Below the pieces are notes generated by a model that worked only from the letters and a program-made list of their open reading frames with translations, was not told the origin of the DNA and did not search any database. Source: Seison nebaliae (taxonomy: Eukaryota > Rotifera > Pararotatoria > Seisonacea > Seisonidae). Taken from it: 37,863 nt of DNA. Within the stretch, counting starts at the first letter, position 1. Each line of letters begins with the position of its first letter. This document shows, one piece after another, positions 19,786 to 29,947 of the stretch. The stretch is from positions 1 through 37,863 of the forward strand of contig JALJEE010002179.1 of NCBI GenBank assembly GCA_023231475.1, written 5' to 3'. The translations under genes and the position numbers were made by a program.

Positions 19786-20706
19786 ATGATCGAATAATCG
19801 AAAAGACTATCAAATTAACTGCAGAGATTTCCAATGTAAAAAAAGAGCATTTGATTATAATGAAAAATGAAAGCACGACTTTTCAAGAAAAATTAGATAT
19901 ATGTAAAGAAAACATGGAGTTTAATGTTTAATTATTTATTTATTGAAGAAAAAAGAAAATTTTTTTTAGAATCTTCATGATCAACATAATATAGAATGGC
20001 ATTTAGATAATGTTGAGTATCTTGATGGTTCCTTAAAAAATGCAAGTATTCAATGTAAAACGAAACTTCATACGAGTGCAGTAGTTATGTATATTACAAA
20101 TTTCAATTCAGAAATATTATAATAAACTTTTTCTCATAGGTCAATGAAAGTCAATATGATGAACTGCTTAAAGAGTCGTCGATTTATGATTTTAACGAAA
20201 ATATTACAATAGTAAAATTTGAACAAAGTTTGACATTACATATTCTTCACTACACGTTTGCATCACAAATTATTTAGCTACAGTAAAGGAGATATCAAAT
20301 GTAGAAAAGAAGAAAGCACAAAAGTATTTCTATATTAAAATCGGTATAATAATTGGAATTCTTTTATTATTCATTACATTGTTCTGCTGGGCTTATCGAT
20401 TTGCGACTTTAAGAACTAGGAAAAAGAAAAAACGATTTTCTTCCAGGTTTCTCTTCTACTTTATTAAAAAGTTTTCCTCAACTTAAATATAGTCTAAGAG
20501 TCAATTCAAGAAAATTACAAACCCCGAATTCTACCAGATTAGACATCATTCCAGGATCACCTACTAAGCTCAATACTCCATATATTTACACTTATGGTTC
20601 TTATGTCTATTTAGATAAACCAGATTCCATCCATAAATCCCCAATTAAATCCATCAATCCTATTAATTCCGAAGTTCCAGTTAAATCCATGGAACTTATA
20701 TTTTAA
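19786..20706 (+). CDS. Single-pass type I membrane protein, 3' half (5 exons)
   Basis: Proposed exons: 19786-19925, 19970-20080 (or -20083), 20140-20227, 20278-20446 and 20493-20706, phases 0, 0, 1, 2. The ectodomain contains the repeated motif EISNV twice (LTAEISNVKKEH and TVKEISNVEKKK) and glycosylation sites NES, NAS and NIT. The membrane span is YIKIGIIIGILLLFITLFCW, followed by a stop-transfer basic run (RTRKKKKR). The cytoplasmic tail has several S/T-P sites (TPNST, GSPTK, KSPIK) that could be phosphorylated. The first exon starts in phase 1 while the upstream half ends in phase 0. A joining exon is therefore missing from my model, or these are separate or broken genes. The family is not recognised; adhesion or receptor proteins share this layout. 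Confidence 0.55.
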
Positions 20707-21120
20707 GCATTAAAATTCTTTCAATTTTTTTACCTTATTAAATTATTAAATATTTAACTTGTAAATCATCATATCTTTCAGTTTTCATTTCCTTTTTTAA
20801 ATAAATAAATAAATATTATCGAAATAATGAAATTATTTCAAACTTCAATTTATACATACCAATAAAAGAAGCATACATGTTGTCCGAAATAATGATGGAG
20901 CATTTAAATATTAACATATATTTATAATCTTTGGTTAAGATTATGTTTTCATAATATCAAATTAAAAATCATAATATTCAAATTATCTCAATTCAATATA
21001 GTACAGAGTTTAGACAATCATCTCCTATTAGATCTTTTACTTAATTTTATTTTTTTTAATTTCAAAGTAACACCATTAGGCGATCATTTTTGTGAACGAC
21101 ATCCAAAGAACAAATATAGA
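20707..21120. other. Convergent intergenic spacer
   Basis: AT-rich spacer between the 3' ends of the membrane-protein gene (+) and the protease gene (-). Several AATAAA-like signals near 20800; nothing else seen. Confidence 0.4.
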
Positions 21121-21939
21121 TTAATCTCGAAAAACTGGTTCAGAGTCTAGAACTGGAAAGATTTTTTGGTAGAATAATTGATAAACCAACAAAAATCTTA
21201 ATTGTTCCATATCTCGATTTCTATATGACGGTAATACTTTGAGTATCGAATAATAGTTATTTAGAATAGTGAAATATCCGCAACCAGCAGTAAAACCTTG
21301 AACAGGTACATGTGGAGTAAGAAGTTTCCAGAAAAAACTTTCAGAAGCGAATGTATACGGCTCCGGTATGTTTAAACTTTTCGCCATCCTCTCAAAAAGT
21401 CTTCCGACTAATTGAGCAATAAGATCTTTTCGGCATTCAGTAGTTAGAACGGAATCAAGTGTGATAAGTCTACCGGTTTTCAGATCAGCAATAAGGGAAT
21501 AAAAATGACGATCTTCCGTGGTCACCCCATGAATTCCGACCAATCTCTTATCAAAAATATTTTTAAATTCTTTCGGATTATGTTGAATTCTCTTCAAAAG
21601 TGATTTTTCAGCATCAACAAATTTCTGATGGTTTACAATCCCTCCTTTTTGGCACCTGAAAATAAAGAATACTTCTCTAAAATTTCATCTAAACCATATA
21701 TCAGCGAATTTAATGTATTGACGGGTGAGCATGTAAGGGAAAAAAGTAATATTCAGTTGCGCTGACTCTTCGAAAAGTTTCCCAAAACCGTCCATTACTT
21801 TTTCATGATTTGTCAGGGCAATCACATATATAAAGTTTTTATAGAAGTCTCTAAATTCATCAACTGGAATTTGTGGAAGGAGAAGTTTAATATTCTTGTA
21901 ATGACGTTCTCCACCATCTATGAAATTGATGTTAATCAC
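21121..21939 (-). CDS. Ulp1/SENP-like (C48) cysteine protease, 5' end unresolved
   Basis: Exons 21939-21695 and 21655-21121 joined across a 39-bp intron (GTTTAG...TTTTCAG) encode 259 residues. The first codon counted is GTG, not ATG. The frame is open upstream to a TAG about 60 bases away, so a 5' exon must be missing. The catalytic set of Ulp1-type deSUMOylases is visible: His132 in RHFYSLIADL, Asp149 in LITLDS, Gln201 and Cys207 in VPVQGFTAGCGYF. The His-Asp distance (17) and Gln-Cys distance (6) equal those of yeast Ulp1 and human SENPs, and Asp-Cys (58) is slightly longer. Usual neighbours such as the Trp after His and the Asn in QxN are replaced (HF, QGF), so it is a divergent member. 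It may cleave SUMO, NEDD8 or another ubiquitin-like protein. Domestication from a transposon protease is also possible. Confidence 0.78.
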
Positions 21940-22640
21940 TAACTTATAAATCTTATAACTAACCGTTATAAATCGTCTGATTATGTTTTTTATGTGCTAT
22001 TATATCATTCAATTAATAAAGAAAAATGAAAGAGTTTAATAATAAAAGTTTGAAAACCGGTAACGGATATCCTTAACCTAAAAATAAATTATTTATGGAA
22101 TATTCATTAAAAGTCTTGAACTCAACAGGATCGATAGATAGATGTTTGTCGTGGATTTTCATACAATCGAAACAGACCAATAAAGAAAACAAAAAATAAA
22201 AGTTTACCATATCAACGAGAGAAATAAATTAATCTTAATTTCGTGTTTCAATTGACTTTTATTTATAAGAAATCGAATTAATCAAACAATTAACATCAAA
22301 CACTTTTTATTTTGAATATGAAAATTTTATTATATAATAATTTATATTATTATTTTAGATGATTTTATACATTAATAATTTTATTATTATAAAATAAATA
22401 TAGTTTAAATGGTCATAACGATAAGTAAACCGATTTTAACCATGAAACCTGAAGAGAAACAGAAAAGTCATTGAATGATTGAAAAATTCGAACAAAAAAC
22501 AAGTTAGTAGGTAGTGTCGAATGATGAAGCATAAATTAGAAGAAAACAAATTCTTTTGACATTATTTCTTCTTTTTTGAATATAATAATAGATCCATATA
22601 AACCCAAGTAACATAGATAGATAATATTGAATAAAATAAA
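21940..22640. other. AT-rich region, probable 5' part of the protease gene
   Basis: Must contain the unidentified first exon and promoter of the protease gene. I see no ATG-started exon that joins in correct phase. Very AT-rich between 22290 and 22400. Confidence 0.35.
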
Positions 22641-22644
22641 TTGT

Positions 22645-23223
22645 CTATATAAAGATTGGTGGAAGTAAGATTTCGGTAAAACTTTGAAATAAACTTTCCA
22701 ATTGAAATGAAACTATATGGTAATATCCCAATTTAAATATTGAATTGAAAATAGGAACAATTTCCATATAAATTGTTTGATAAAACTTATAGTAAATTTT
22801 TCGTATAAACATTGACAGCATTGTATTAAGTACCATTACATTGTTAACCAATTTGACGTCCTTTTAAGGAATTGCTTTATTCTTCCATCTTTTCTTGTTC
22901 AGCTGGATCTTTAAAGTTTATCTATGGGGACATTTCCATATTAATGACGGTAGTTTTAAACATATGGCATTCATCATCACTATGGTAAGGTCCATAGCAA
23001 AGAAGAAAAGTATGGAAAAAGCAGTTATCTAAAAGTCAAATGATGAATAAAAATAAAAATTAAAGTAAAACCTCCTATATAATACCCTATATATAATGTT
23101 CAATCGTAATTTGTTTTCAAGACCCTGATATAGACCCTCGAGAAAACATACGAGTTCCGATGGTTTCATCAAAGGACAATTCGATGAATCCAGTCCCATT
23201 GTTTGGGACAGTTCGTCAACCAC
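22645..23223 (-). pseudogene. Decayed copy of the membrane-protein segment at 24701-25274
   Basis: On the - strand the piece VMMNAICLKLPSLIWKC (near 22990-22935) matches VMMNVIGLKLPSLLRKR in the copy at 25032-25274. The DNA 22945-22981 and 25096-25131 agrees in about 31 of 36 positions by eye. Here the frame meets a stop soon after KCPHR, and the acidic C-terminus is lost. Downstream, a hydrophobic AT-rich frame (22645-22851) corresponds to the one at 24701-24988. Upstream, a frame at 23223-23029 contains SSNCPLMKPSELVCF, which may be part of the ancestral ectodomain. I read this as a degraded duplicate, though parts could still be expressed. Confidence 0.45.
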
Positions 23224-23675
23224 TTAGAAGGTTGTTTCAGTGTCGTATAAACACGTTCCGAAACTACCCGATCGAAATTCGCTCCCTCTATTTATGGCAT
23301 AGTAAATATGCAATAAACCATAGACAGATTCAATCCTAGAAAATTACTATACAAATTTTAAACACTGTTGTTGTTCAAAAAACTATGTATGCCTATATGT
23401 CATTAAGCTAAAAATATTAACATGTGATAACTGACAGTTCGGATAAGGTGGCAATAATGAGCATGAAAATGCAATTTGAAAATATGACGTTTGAAATTCA
23501 TTCTCGACAACTAGGCTCAACTCATTTGAAGATTGATTTATATTAAAACTAATTCCAATATAATTTAATTATTCGATTAGAGATCGAAGCCTTCATCAAA
23601 TGGAAAGCATACAAGTTTTAGACTGTGCCTTCGTGGTAGACTAATTACCGTACTGACATGCATGGAGAGAATTTT
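23224..23675. other. Intergenic, nothing recognised
   Basis: AT-rich sequence without convincing frames or repeats between the decayed membrane-protein copy and the transposase-like remnant. Confidence 0.35.
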
Positions 23676-24300
23676 ATGAATGAGGTATTAGAATTTTTGA
23701 CCCACACTGAAGATAAATTTTCCAAGAATATGGACATTGATTTTAACCTAGAAAATGAAGAGAACTATGAAGATAGAGATTAACAATATAGGACCGATGA
23801 TGATAATGAAGACGAAGATGATTCTAATGAAGATAATAATGAGGATGATTACGAAATTGATATCTCACAAATTGCAATTCGAAATGAAGGTTCGAGATCG
23901 ACAACTTCAAAGAACGAAATAAATGCTGAATACGTTGCAGAAATGCAACATTGGTGCAATACGAAGAAATTGGGTTGGAATCCTTGACGTTTCAAATGAC
24001 AATTGCCAATAACGGTTCCCTCCTTCCTAAAATGATGTTGATACTGCGTGAAGCATCAGGAGAATTTGGGCCAATTGTATCGAAAAACCTGATAATACCA
24101 TCCAATGGCATGTTATTTGCGACCAGATCTGGAAAATCTATATCATCACTTTTCCTTCAATGCTTTTCCAGAATCGAAGAAAATAGATCTTTTTCATTTG
24201 ATGAGAATTCATTCATTAGTTGCAGTTGGTGTGAAAAATATTTTTGTTTTTATCATTTTTTTAATCTGACTCATTATCATAAAGCTTCAGTTCAGCAATA
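23676..24300 (+). pseudogene. Broken DDE-transposase-like remnant
   Basis: An ATG at 23676 opens a frame with an internal TAA at 23781-23783. The frame then runs through a long acidic stretch (DDDNEDEDDSNEDNNEDDYE) to TRY-free text ending NTKKLGWNP and a TGA at 23985. Homology-like sequence continues in a different frame (23951-24300): NNGSLLPKMMLILREASGEF, then GPIVSKN, ATRSGKSISSLFLQCF. This pattern (G-x-L-L-P...L-x-E-x-x-G-x-F-G-P...S-G-K) resembles the start of the DDE_1 catalytic domain in Tc5/pogo-type transposases from arthropods, recalled by pattern only. One stop and one frameshift mark it as dead. No terminal inverted repeat was found. Confidence 0.45.
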
Positions 24301-24700
24301 AATAAACCAGATTCTTGATATTTTATCAGATTTTTTTGTTTGGAAATTTTTAGATTATTAAAATAATGACCTTAAGCGAAATTATAGTTCACCTTTAACC
24401 TTAAGTTCTTAAATTTCATAATTAAATTGTGCACATAATATGCACCGTCCGTCATAAATAATGCAGTTTTATTATGCAAATTCTGAGGTTTATCTGAGGC
24501 GGACATTAAGTATAGTTCCCTTGTGAGAAGATTACCACTCCGCTAATTAACAACAACTAACATTCACATTATAAATGGAATTAATACCTTACCTTCTCTG
24601 AACTTGTTCATAAAACTAACGTTAAAATTTTATTATAACACCTAAGGATTATTATTCTAACATTGGTATAACATTATCAAATAGATTTACATTTAAGTAA
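24301..24700. other. Intergenic with a short inverted repeat
   Basis: AT-rich. A short complementary pair (CCGTCCGTC near 24446 and GGCGGAC near 24499) surrounds ATAATGCAG/TTATGCAA, possibly residue of the adjacent transposon. No gene seen. Confidence 0.35.
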
Positions 24701-24988
24701 TCATATGAGAGAAGATTTCCATAAAAACATTAAATGAAGAAAGTTGGATAAAAGTGCCATTAAAACATATATTAAATGTTCTGTTAAAACATTGAAGAAA
24801 GGAGGTAAAATAAAGATTCCATAAAAAAATACAGTAAATTTTCCATTAAAACTTCCATTTAAAATTAAACCGACCAATAGAATTGCCAAAGTAAAACATT
24901 GATAAAAGTAAAATAACCATATAAACGTTAAAATGACAAAAAACACTAAAGTATCGATATAAACAGTAAGTAATAAAACATAACACAC
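24701..24988 (-). other. Hydrophobic AT-rich frame downstream of the membrane gene
   Basis: A 95-codon frame, almost wholly hydrophobic (F, L, I, V, Y). The underlying DNA consists of loosely repeated TAAAA/CCATTAAAAC motifs, also present at 22645-22851 in the duplicated segment. I think it is more likely 3' flanking repeat DNA than a real multi-pass membrane protein, but conservation between copies leaves coding possible. Confidence 0.3.
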
Positions 24989-25031
24989 AACATAGAATAA
25001 AATAAAATGTTCATTTTTTCTTGTAAAGGTT

Positions 25032-25274
25032 TTATTCTTCTATAATTTCCGATTCAGGTTCATGTAGCTGTTGAACTCGACGTTTGCGTAATAGTGATGG
25101 TAGTTTTAAACCGATCACATTCATCATCACTAGCGTAACCACAATCACGGACATTCCAGCTAATATGAAAGAAAACATAACTTTCAAACTCAAAGTAGTA
25201 TGATAACTAGAAATGAAATCTAAAATCAAACTGTTTTTATTAATTTTCGAAGAGAATTTATTTTTTAAATCCAA
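25032..25274 (-). CDS. Last exon of a single-pass membrane protein (partial)
   Basis: An 80-codon frame that ends at a TAA (25032) and begins without ATG, just after AG acceptor candidates (TTTTTAG on the - strand near 25287-25293). It is therefore probably a 3' exon. It encodes a polar segment (KNKFSSKINKNSLILDFISS), a membrane span (VMFSFILAGMSVIVVTLVMM), then VIGLKLPSLLRKRRVQQL and an acidic end EPESEIIEE. This fits a type I membrane protein with a short cytoplasmic tail. Upstream exons were not resolved; a cysteine-containing stretch on the - strand at 25290-25400 may be one. A decayed duplicate lies at 22645-23223. The family is unknown. Confidence 0.45.
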   Translation of the reverse strand: MDLKNKFSSKINKNSLILDFISSYHTTLSLKVMFSFILAGMSVIVVTLVMMNVIGLKLPSLLRKRRVQQLHEPESEIIEE

Positions 25275-25293
25275 ATTTTACTAACTAAAAACA

Positions 25294-26661
25294 ATTAATA
25301 ACGAAGTTTGGTCATCGGACAGTTTGATCATCCAAATTCTACAGTTGAGGACAGGTTGGCACTTGTATGGGTCACATGAAAGGACAAAACTTGTCCTTCA
25401 ATCCTATAACAATATCTAATTACTACAGTAACACACTACAGAGAGTAAATATATTAACTCGTGCGTTTGAGCGTTTGAAGATATCAATATTCTTCCTCAT
25501 TACATAGACAAGGTCAACTCTCTGTTGTTCACTCAAATGACCGATTAACAAACCATGTAACATCGGTTATAATTATAATTGACGAAATTACGAATATGCT
25601 CATTAAAGATGATGCTGAACAGTTTTTTTTTCATGATACATTATCCCGTCATGGAAATTATGGAAATCTATCTGACAACAATTGTGAGATCACATCTTCT
25701 ATTCCAATGAAAAGGAAATGATCACATATTTATCGTTAACTATTATGTATATGTAAGTTTTATTAGTCCATCTTTCAAGTTTAAACATGTTTATTTTGAT
25801 TTGATATTTTGATTTTTGAATTTTCGATTTTCGATGATATTATCGATTATAAATTATATAAAATGATTCTGGTTTTATTCTTCTCATTTAAATTGGATAA
25901 ACGTGAATAATTCTTAATAGAGAACATCCAAAAATTAATGAAATTTATTAAAAGAAAGATAAAAAAGGGAAAGAAAGAGGAAGAAAGATGATCAGATCAG
26001 ACAGGAAGAGATCACGAAGATATCGGTTAGAGGACGTTTTGTATTTTAAAATGAAATAAAAGAAATGACAGATGATGAACTTAAAGAAGAAAAGAGAAAA
26101 AGTAATCATTAAAAAATGTTAAAAATTGATTTGTAATAAAAAAAAAGAAGTGGGGAAAAACAAAAAAAAAAGAAGAAATAAAATTTACGAAATGTATTAG
26201 AGAATGTATAACGATAAGAAAAAAAAATATATTCAGGAATTGGCAAGAATATTATATTAGAAAGAAATTTATTCAAATGATGGACATGATTATTCTTCCA
26301 TCCACTTGAAATTTCATGAGGTTAACGACGACGGTCGATCCGATTGTCGAATGTTTTTTCTCCGATTTTTCTTTTTGTACACGAAAGAATTATTATTTAA
26401 CAAATTTACAAAAAAAACTGGAGCTGCAATTAAGTTCGGGATGAATTTAATGTCAAATAAAAAAATTTGGAATATTTGTTACAAAGAAAGAAAGAAAAAA
26501 ATAGAAAAATTTGCAGAAAATAGCAAAAATTTAAAGAAAAACATCTCTTACGTTCTTTTTCCTCTTCTTTCAACAAGAAAATGTTCCTATGGTAAATTTG
26601 AATGAAGAATTTTCGTGAGAAATTAGAAATTATTATAAAAATTGAATTTATTAAACAGATT
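25294..26661. other. Intergenic, with a purine-rich stretch
   Basis: No supported gene beyond possible upstream exons of the preceding membrane protein. From about 25950 to 26270 the + strand is very rich in A and G (GAAAGAGGAAGAAAGA type). Frames in 26306-26729 on either strand are low-complexity translations; the - strand one overlaps the true last FNIP exon in another frame. Confidence 0.4.
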
Positions 26662-29600
26662 TCATTCAACGACCATCGATTCGTTCGATTCACTTGATTC
26701 AAAAAGGAATTTCTCAACTTCTTCTCCAAATTTTGAGTCGGACAAAATAGTTTTTTTCTAAATAAATCGATTAAAATTGGAGGAATGAATAAAAGAAGAA
26801 ATAAACATTGAATGAATCGAGATCAAATTGAACACTAAATTCATGGAGACGTCTTTCGAAATAATTGAGAATGAATTGAGATGAAACGTTCAATTGAGAT
26901 AAGAGATAAATTTGATGGAATAATTCCGTCAATTGATTCTCATATGATTGTTGATGTTTCAACAATTGACGACATTTATCTGCACCATTTTTCTCACAAA
27001 TAATCTGCACATCCTTCGTATCGATATCGACAATAATACATAATGTCAATGTATTTTCCATTAATTTGGAGAGATTTGAATAACCGTTTTTCATGGTATT
27101 CATTTGATAATTATCGAGAGAATCTTCATCTTTAATCGAATTATTATTGAATGCAGATAATCGATAAACACGTGATGCAATAGCTTGGAATAAAATTTCC
27201 TTCTGTTTCTCTCTTGGGAGACAATTGAGCGCTTCAATATAACGTTCATCGATTTGTTGATCTTTCGCCAATTCGTCTCGTTTGAAACGAACACCTTGTA
27301 AAACGAAATCGAACAGATACATTTTCAATTCTTCATGACATGATACAATTAATGGATGACTAATAATTTTCTCTTTCTTTTTCAAATTATCATCATCAAT
27401 AACAATATCATCATTATCATTATCATTACCATCATTCATTGTAATTGTTTCCGTTTCGATATTTGATGAATCGAATAATTTCATTTCGATATCTGAATCA
27501 TCAGACGTTGTCATTTCATTCTCGTTCGATTTCGGTTCAATGACATTCGTCGTCAATTCGTCCATATCAACGAAAATAATTTTTCGATTATTTTTCAAAT
27601 TAATTCCATTAAATCTCAAATTTTGCTCCTCCAATAATAACGTCTCATTATCTGATTCACTCGTTATGGATTGAGGATTGATATTTACACATTCTTCTGA
27701 TGGTTTTGATGCGGGCGAATATGACATCTGATATGAGGCCTTACCATCCGATGATGGATTTGATGATTGACATCGAATGAAATAAGAGAAGAAATAAATG
27801 AATTGATTCACTTTCTCAATATCATCACCGACAATAGTCAAACGAACTGATCGTCGAGGATAACCAGAGAACAATGAATATAATTGACAATATTGGAGAC
27901 ATGATAATGGATAACGATTCTTCTCCGGATCGTCATATTCCACTGGATAATTATTGAAGAGATTCGTCGTTTCTTGCCATGTTCGATGTAGTAGAAGAAG
28001 AACAGATAAAGATTTGGATAGAAGGAAATTATTAGGAGATGAATTGAAAGAATAATGAAGATTCAATAAAATTTTAATAAACATCGATTGATAATTGAAT
28101 TTGACAGAAAGTGGATTTAATTCACATAACCAAAATGGATAAATTAATGGTCTTGCCATCAACAAATAACGAAATTGAGAAGTGAAATATATTTCGATAC
28201 AAAAAAATCGTTTAGTTTCATCGAGAAGAATTTCGATTTGTTCTTTCGATGAACCATTCGCATGAAGATTCGTTAAAGAAGTAAATTGATCTAATTCCTC
28301 ATATGATACTCGATAAATTGATGGAACGAGTTGTATCAATTTATTTCGATATTCCATCATAATATTTTCGATGAGTGGCAAATTAGTTAAAATAAATTGT
28401 TCATATTTCGTTCGATAACGAGGGGAACATTTGAGAAGGAAAATAAAACCAATTCGATAACCCATCGTTCTGATTTTTGATGTTACTTCCAATTTTGTTG
28501 TCGATCCACATTGTCTCATCCAAACACGTCGCCATGATGCCAATGATGTGTTCGTACCGGAATATGTTTGATTTGAATATAATTTTGGAACGATATCGAG
28601 ACAAAGACGACAAGCGTCTTTCTTCCAAAATAACCAAATCTCATTATTTTTCTCCGAATCGATTCGAAGACAACAATGACAATTTTTCGAAATTTCCGTT
28701 ATCAAATCCGTACTCGTCGATGTTAGTTGATGAGGGAAAATCTCCTCACTATTCTCCGATGTGGATGTTGTTGTTGTTGTTGTTGTTGTTGAAGTAGGTA
28801 AATTCAAATCAGTCGTCGATGAAGTCGTGAATGATGGAGGAATAATAGTTGATGAAAATTGTTGTTGTTGTTGTTGGAGGATGTTGGACGAATTGTTACA
28901 ATTCAAATTAAATATTCGATTTCCATCAGAATTGATAGAAATTATCGAATCATCATTTCTCTCTATATCATCCCATAAAATCTGTCGACGTTGTTGTTGT
29001 TGTTGATGATGTTCGTCTTGCTCTTGTAATAATTTTTTTTGACGATGTAACGTCTCCAACTTCTTCAATTGATTACGACGATGAAGTGTGGGAAAGATGG
29101 AATTGAGTTCTGATGTTCTTTCATCAATCGATTCTTTTCCCATTGTGGTAAATGTGGAAGAATTGGTAAATGAACTATTTTTCTTCTTTTCAACTTCTAA
29201 ATTGTTCTCCATTTTATTCTCACATAATGAATTGAATGATGCTGGAGTGGTCGTCCTAGTAGAAATTGTCAAATTTGTTGAAAGTGGAGAAGTTGTCGGA
29301 CAAATTTTCGATTTCTGTTCAGTCATTAAAAGAAATTTCGATTTTTCACTCATTTTCGATTTTCCTGGAATTTTTATCGTTTCTTTTGATCCAACTTTTT
29401 TCATTTGACATTGTTGCGAATTGGTAGCGATATTTGAATTCGATTTATTTTTTGGTGGTAATTTATTGGAACGATTTCGATTATTAAAAGCGATACATTG
29501 AGAGAGACAGAAAAGGAGACCATTCGATTCCTCAGTGAGAACATGTTGATGTAAAGTCGATCCATAATCAGCATTCGATTCTGAATTGAAAACGATCGTT

Positions 29601-29947
29601 GCGTAATGATCATGTTCTTTCTTCAACAATTCACAACGTCGACGATCGAAAGAAAAAGGAGCAGATTCGTTCACAAAAATCTTTGGAAATGTTCCACTCG
29701 TTTTTGACGAATTCAACAAATTACTTCTCAATAACGTCAAATAACAATCGGAGTCGTAGAGAGTGAAACATTTCGAATTTCTTCTCTTCAAATAAACAAT
29801 ACATCGAATCTTATTCAATATCGATTCATACCATCGATTCTCATCTTCTTCTTCCAACTCTCCCTCTTTCTCTTCCAACACAATCGACGAATTGTCAAAA
29901 ATGTTATTTGTCAACAATTTCTTCTCTTCTTCACTATACGAATTCAT
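26662..29947 (-). CDS. FNIP: Folliculin-interacting protein (FNIP) homolog, 2 exons
   Basis: Exon 1 29947-26834 and exon 2 26757-26662 across a 76-bp phase-0 intron (GTTCAA...TTTAG) give 1069 residues, near human FNIP1/2 in length. FNIP partners folliculin, a GAP for RagC/D at the lysosome, and binds AMPK and Hsp90. Signatures: IRCIVYLKRRN (47-57) in the N-terminal longin-like domain; YGSTLHQHVL (128-137) corresponding to the FNIP Y-K-G-S-T-L-K-I-H motif; YRIGFIFLLKCSPRY (497-511) matching I-G-V-I-F-S-L; and VRLTIVGDDIEKVNQFIYFF with SYFIRC (701-726), the core DENN signature. FDFVLQGVRF and LLSQLNVSSQFILNYFERRL belong to the C-terminal domain. Poly-Q and poly-T tracts lie at 315-395. Reading through the donor gives a meaningless Phe/Tyr-rich tail; the spliced exon ends EKFLFESSESNESMVVE. 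Confidence 0.87.

Noticed and set aside
28401-29613. Several + and - frames inside the FNIP gene
   Set aside because: They are shadows of the long FNIP frame; the Val/Cys-rich ones come from antisense reading of its poly-Gln and poly-Thr codons.
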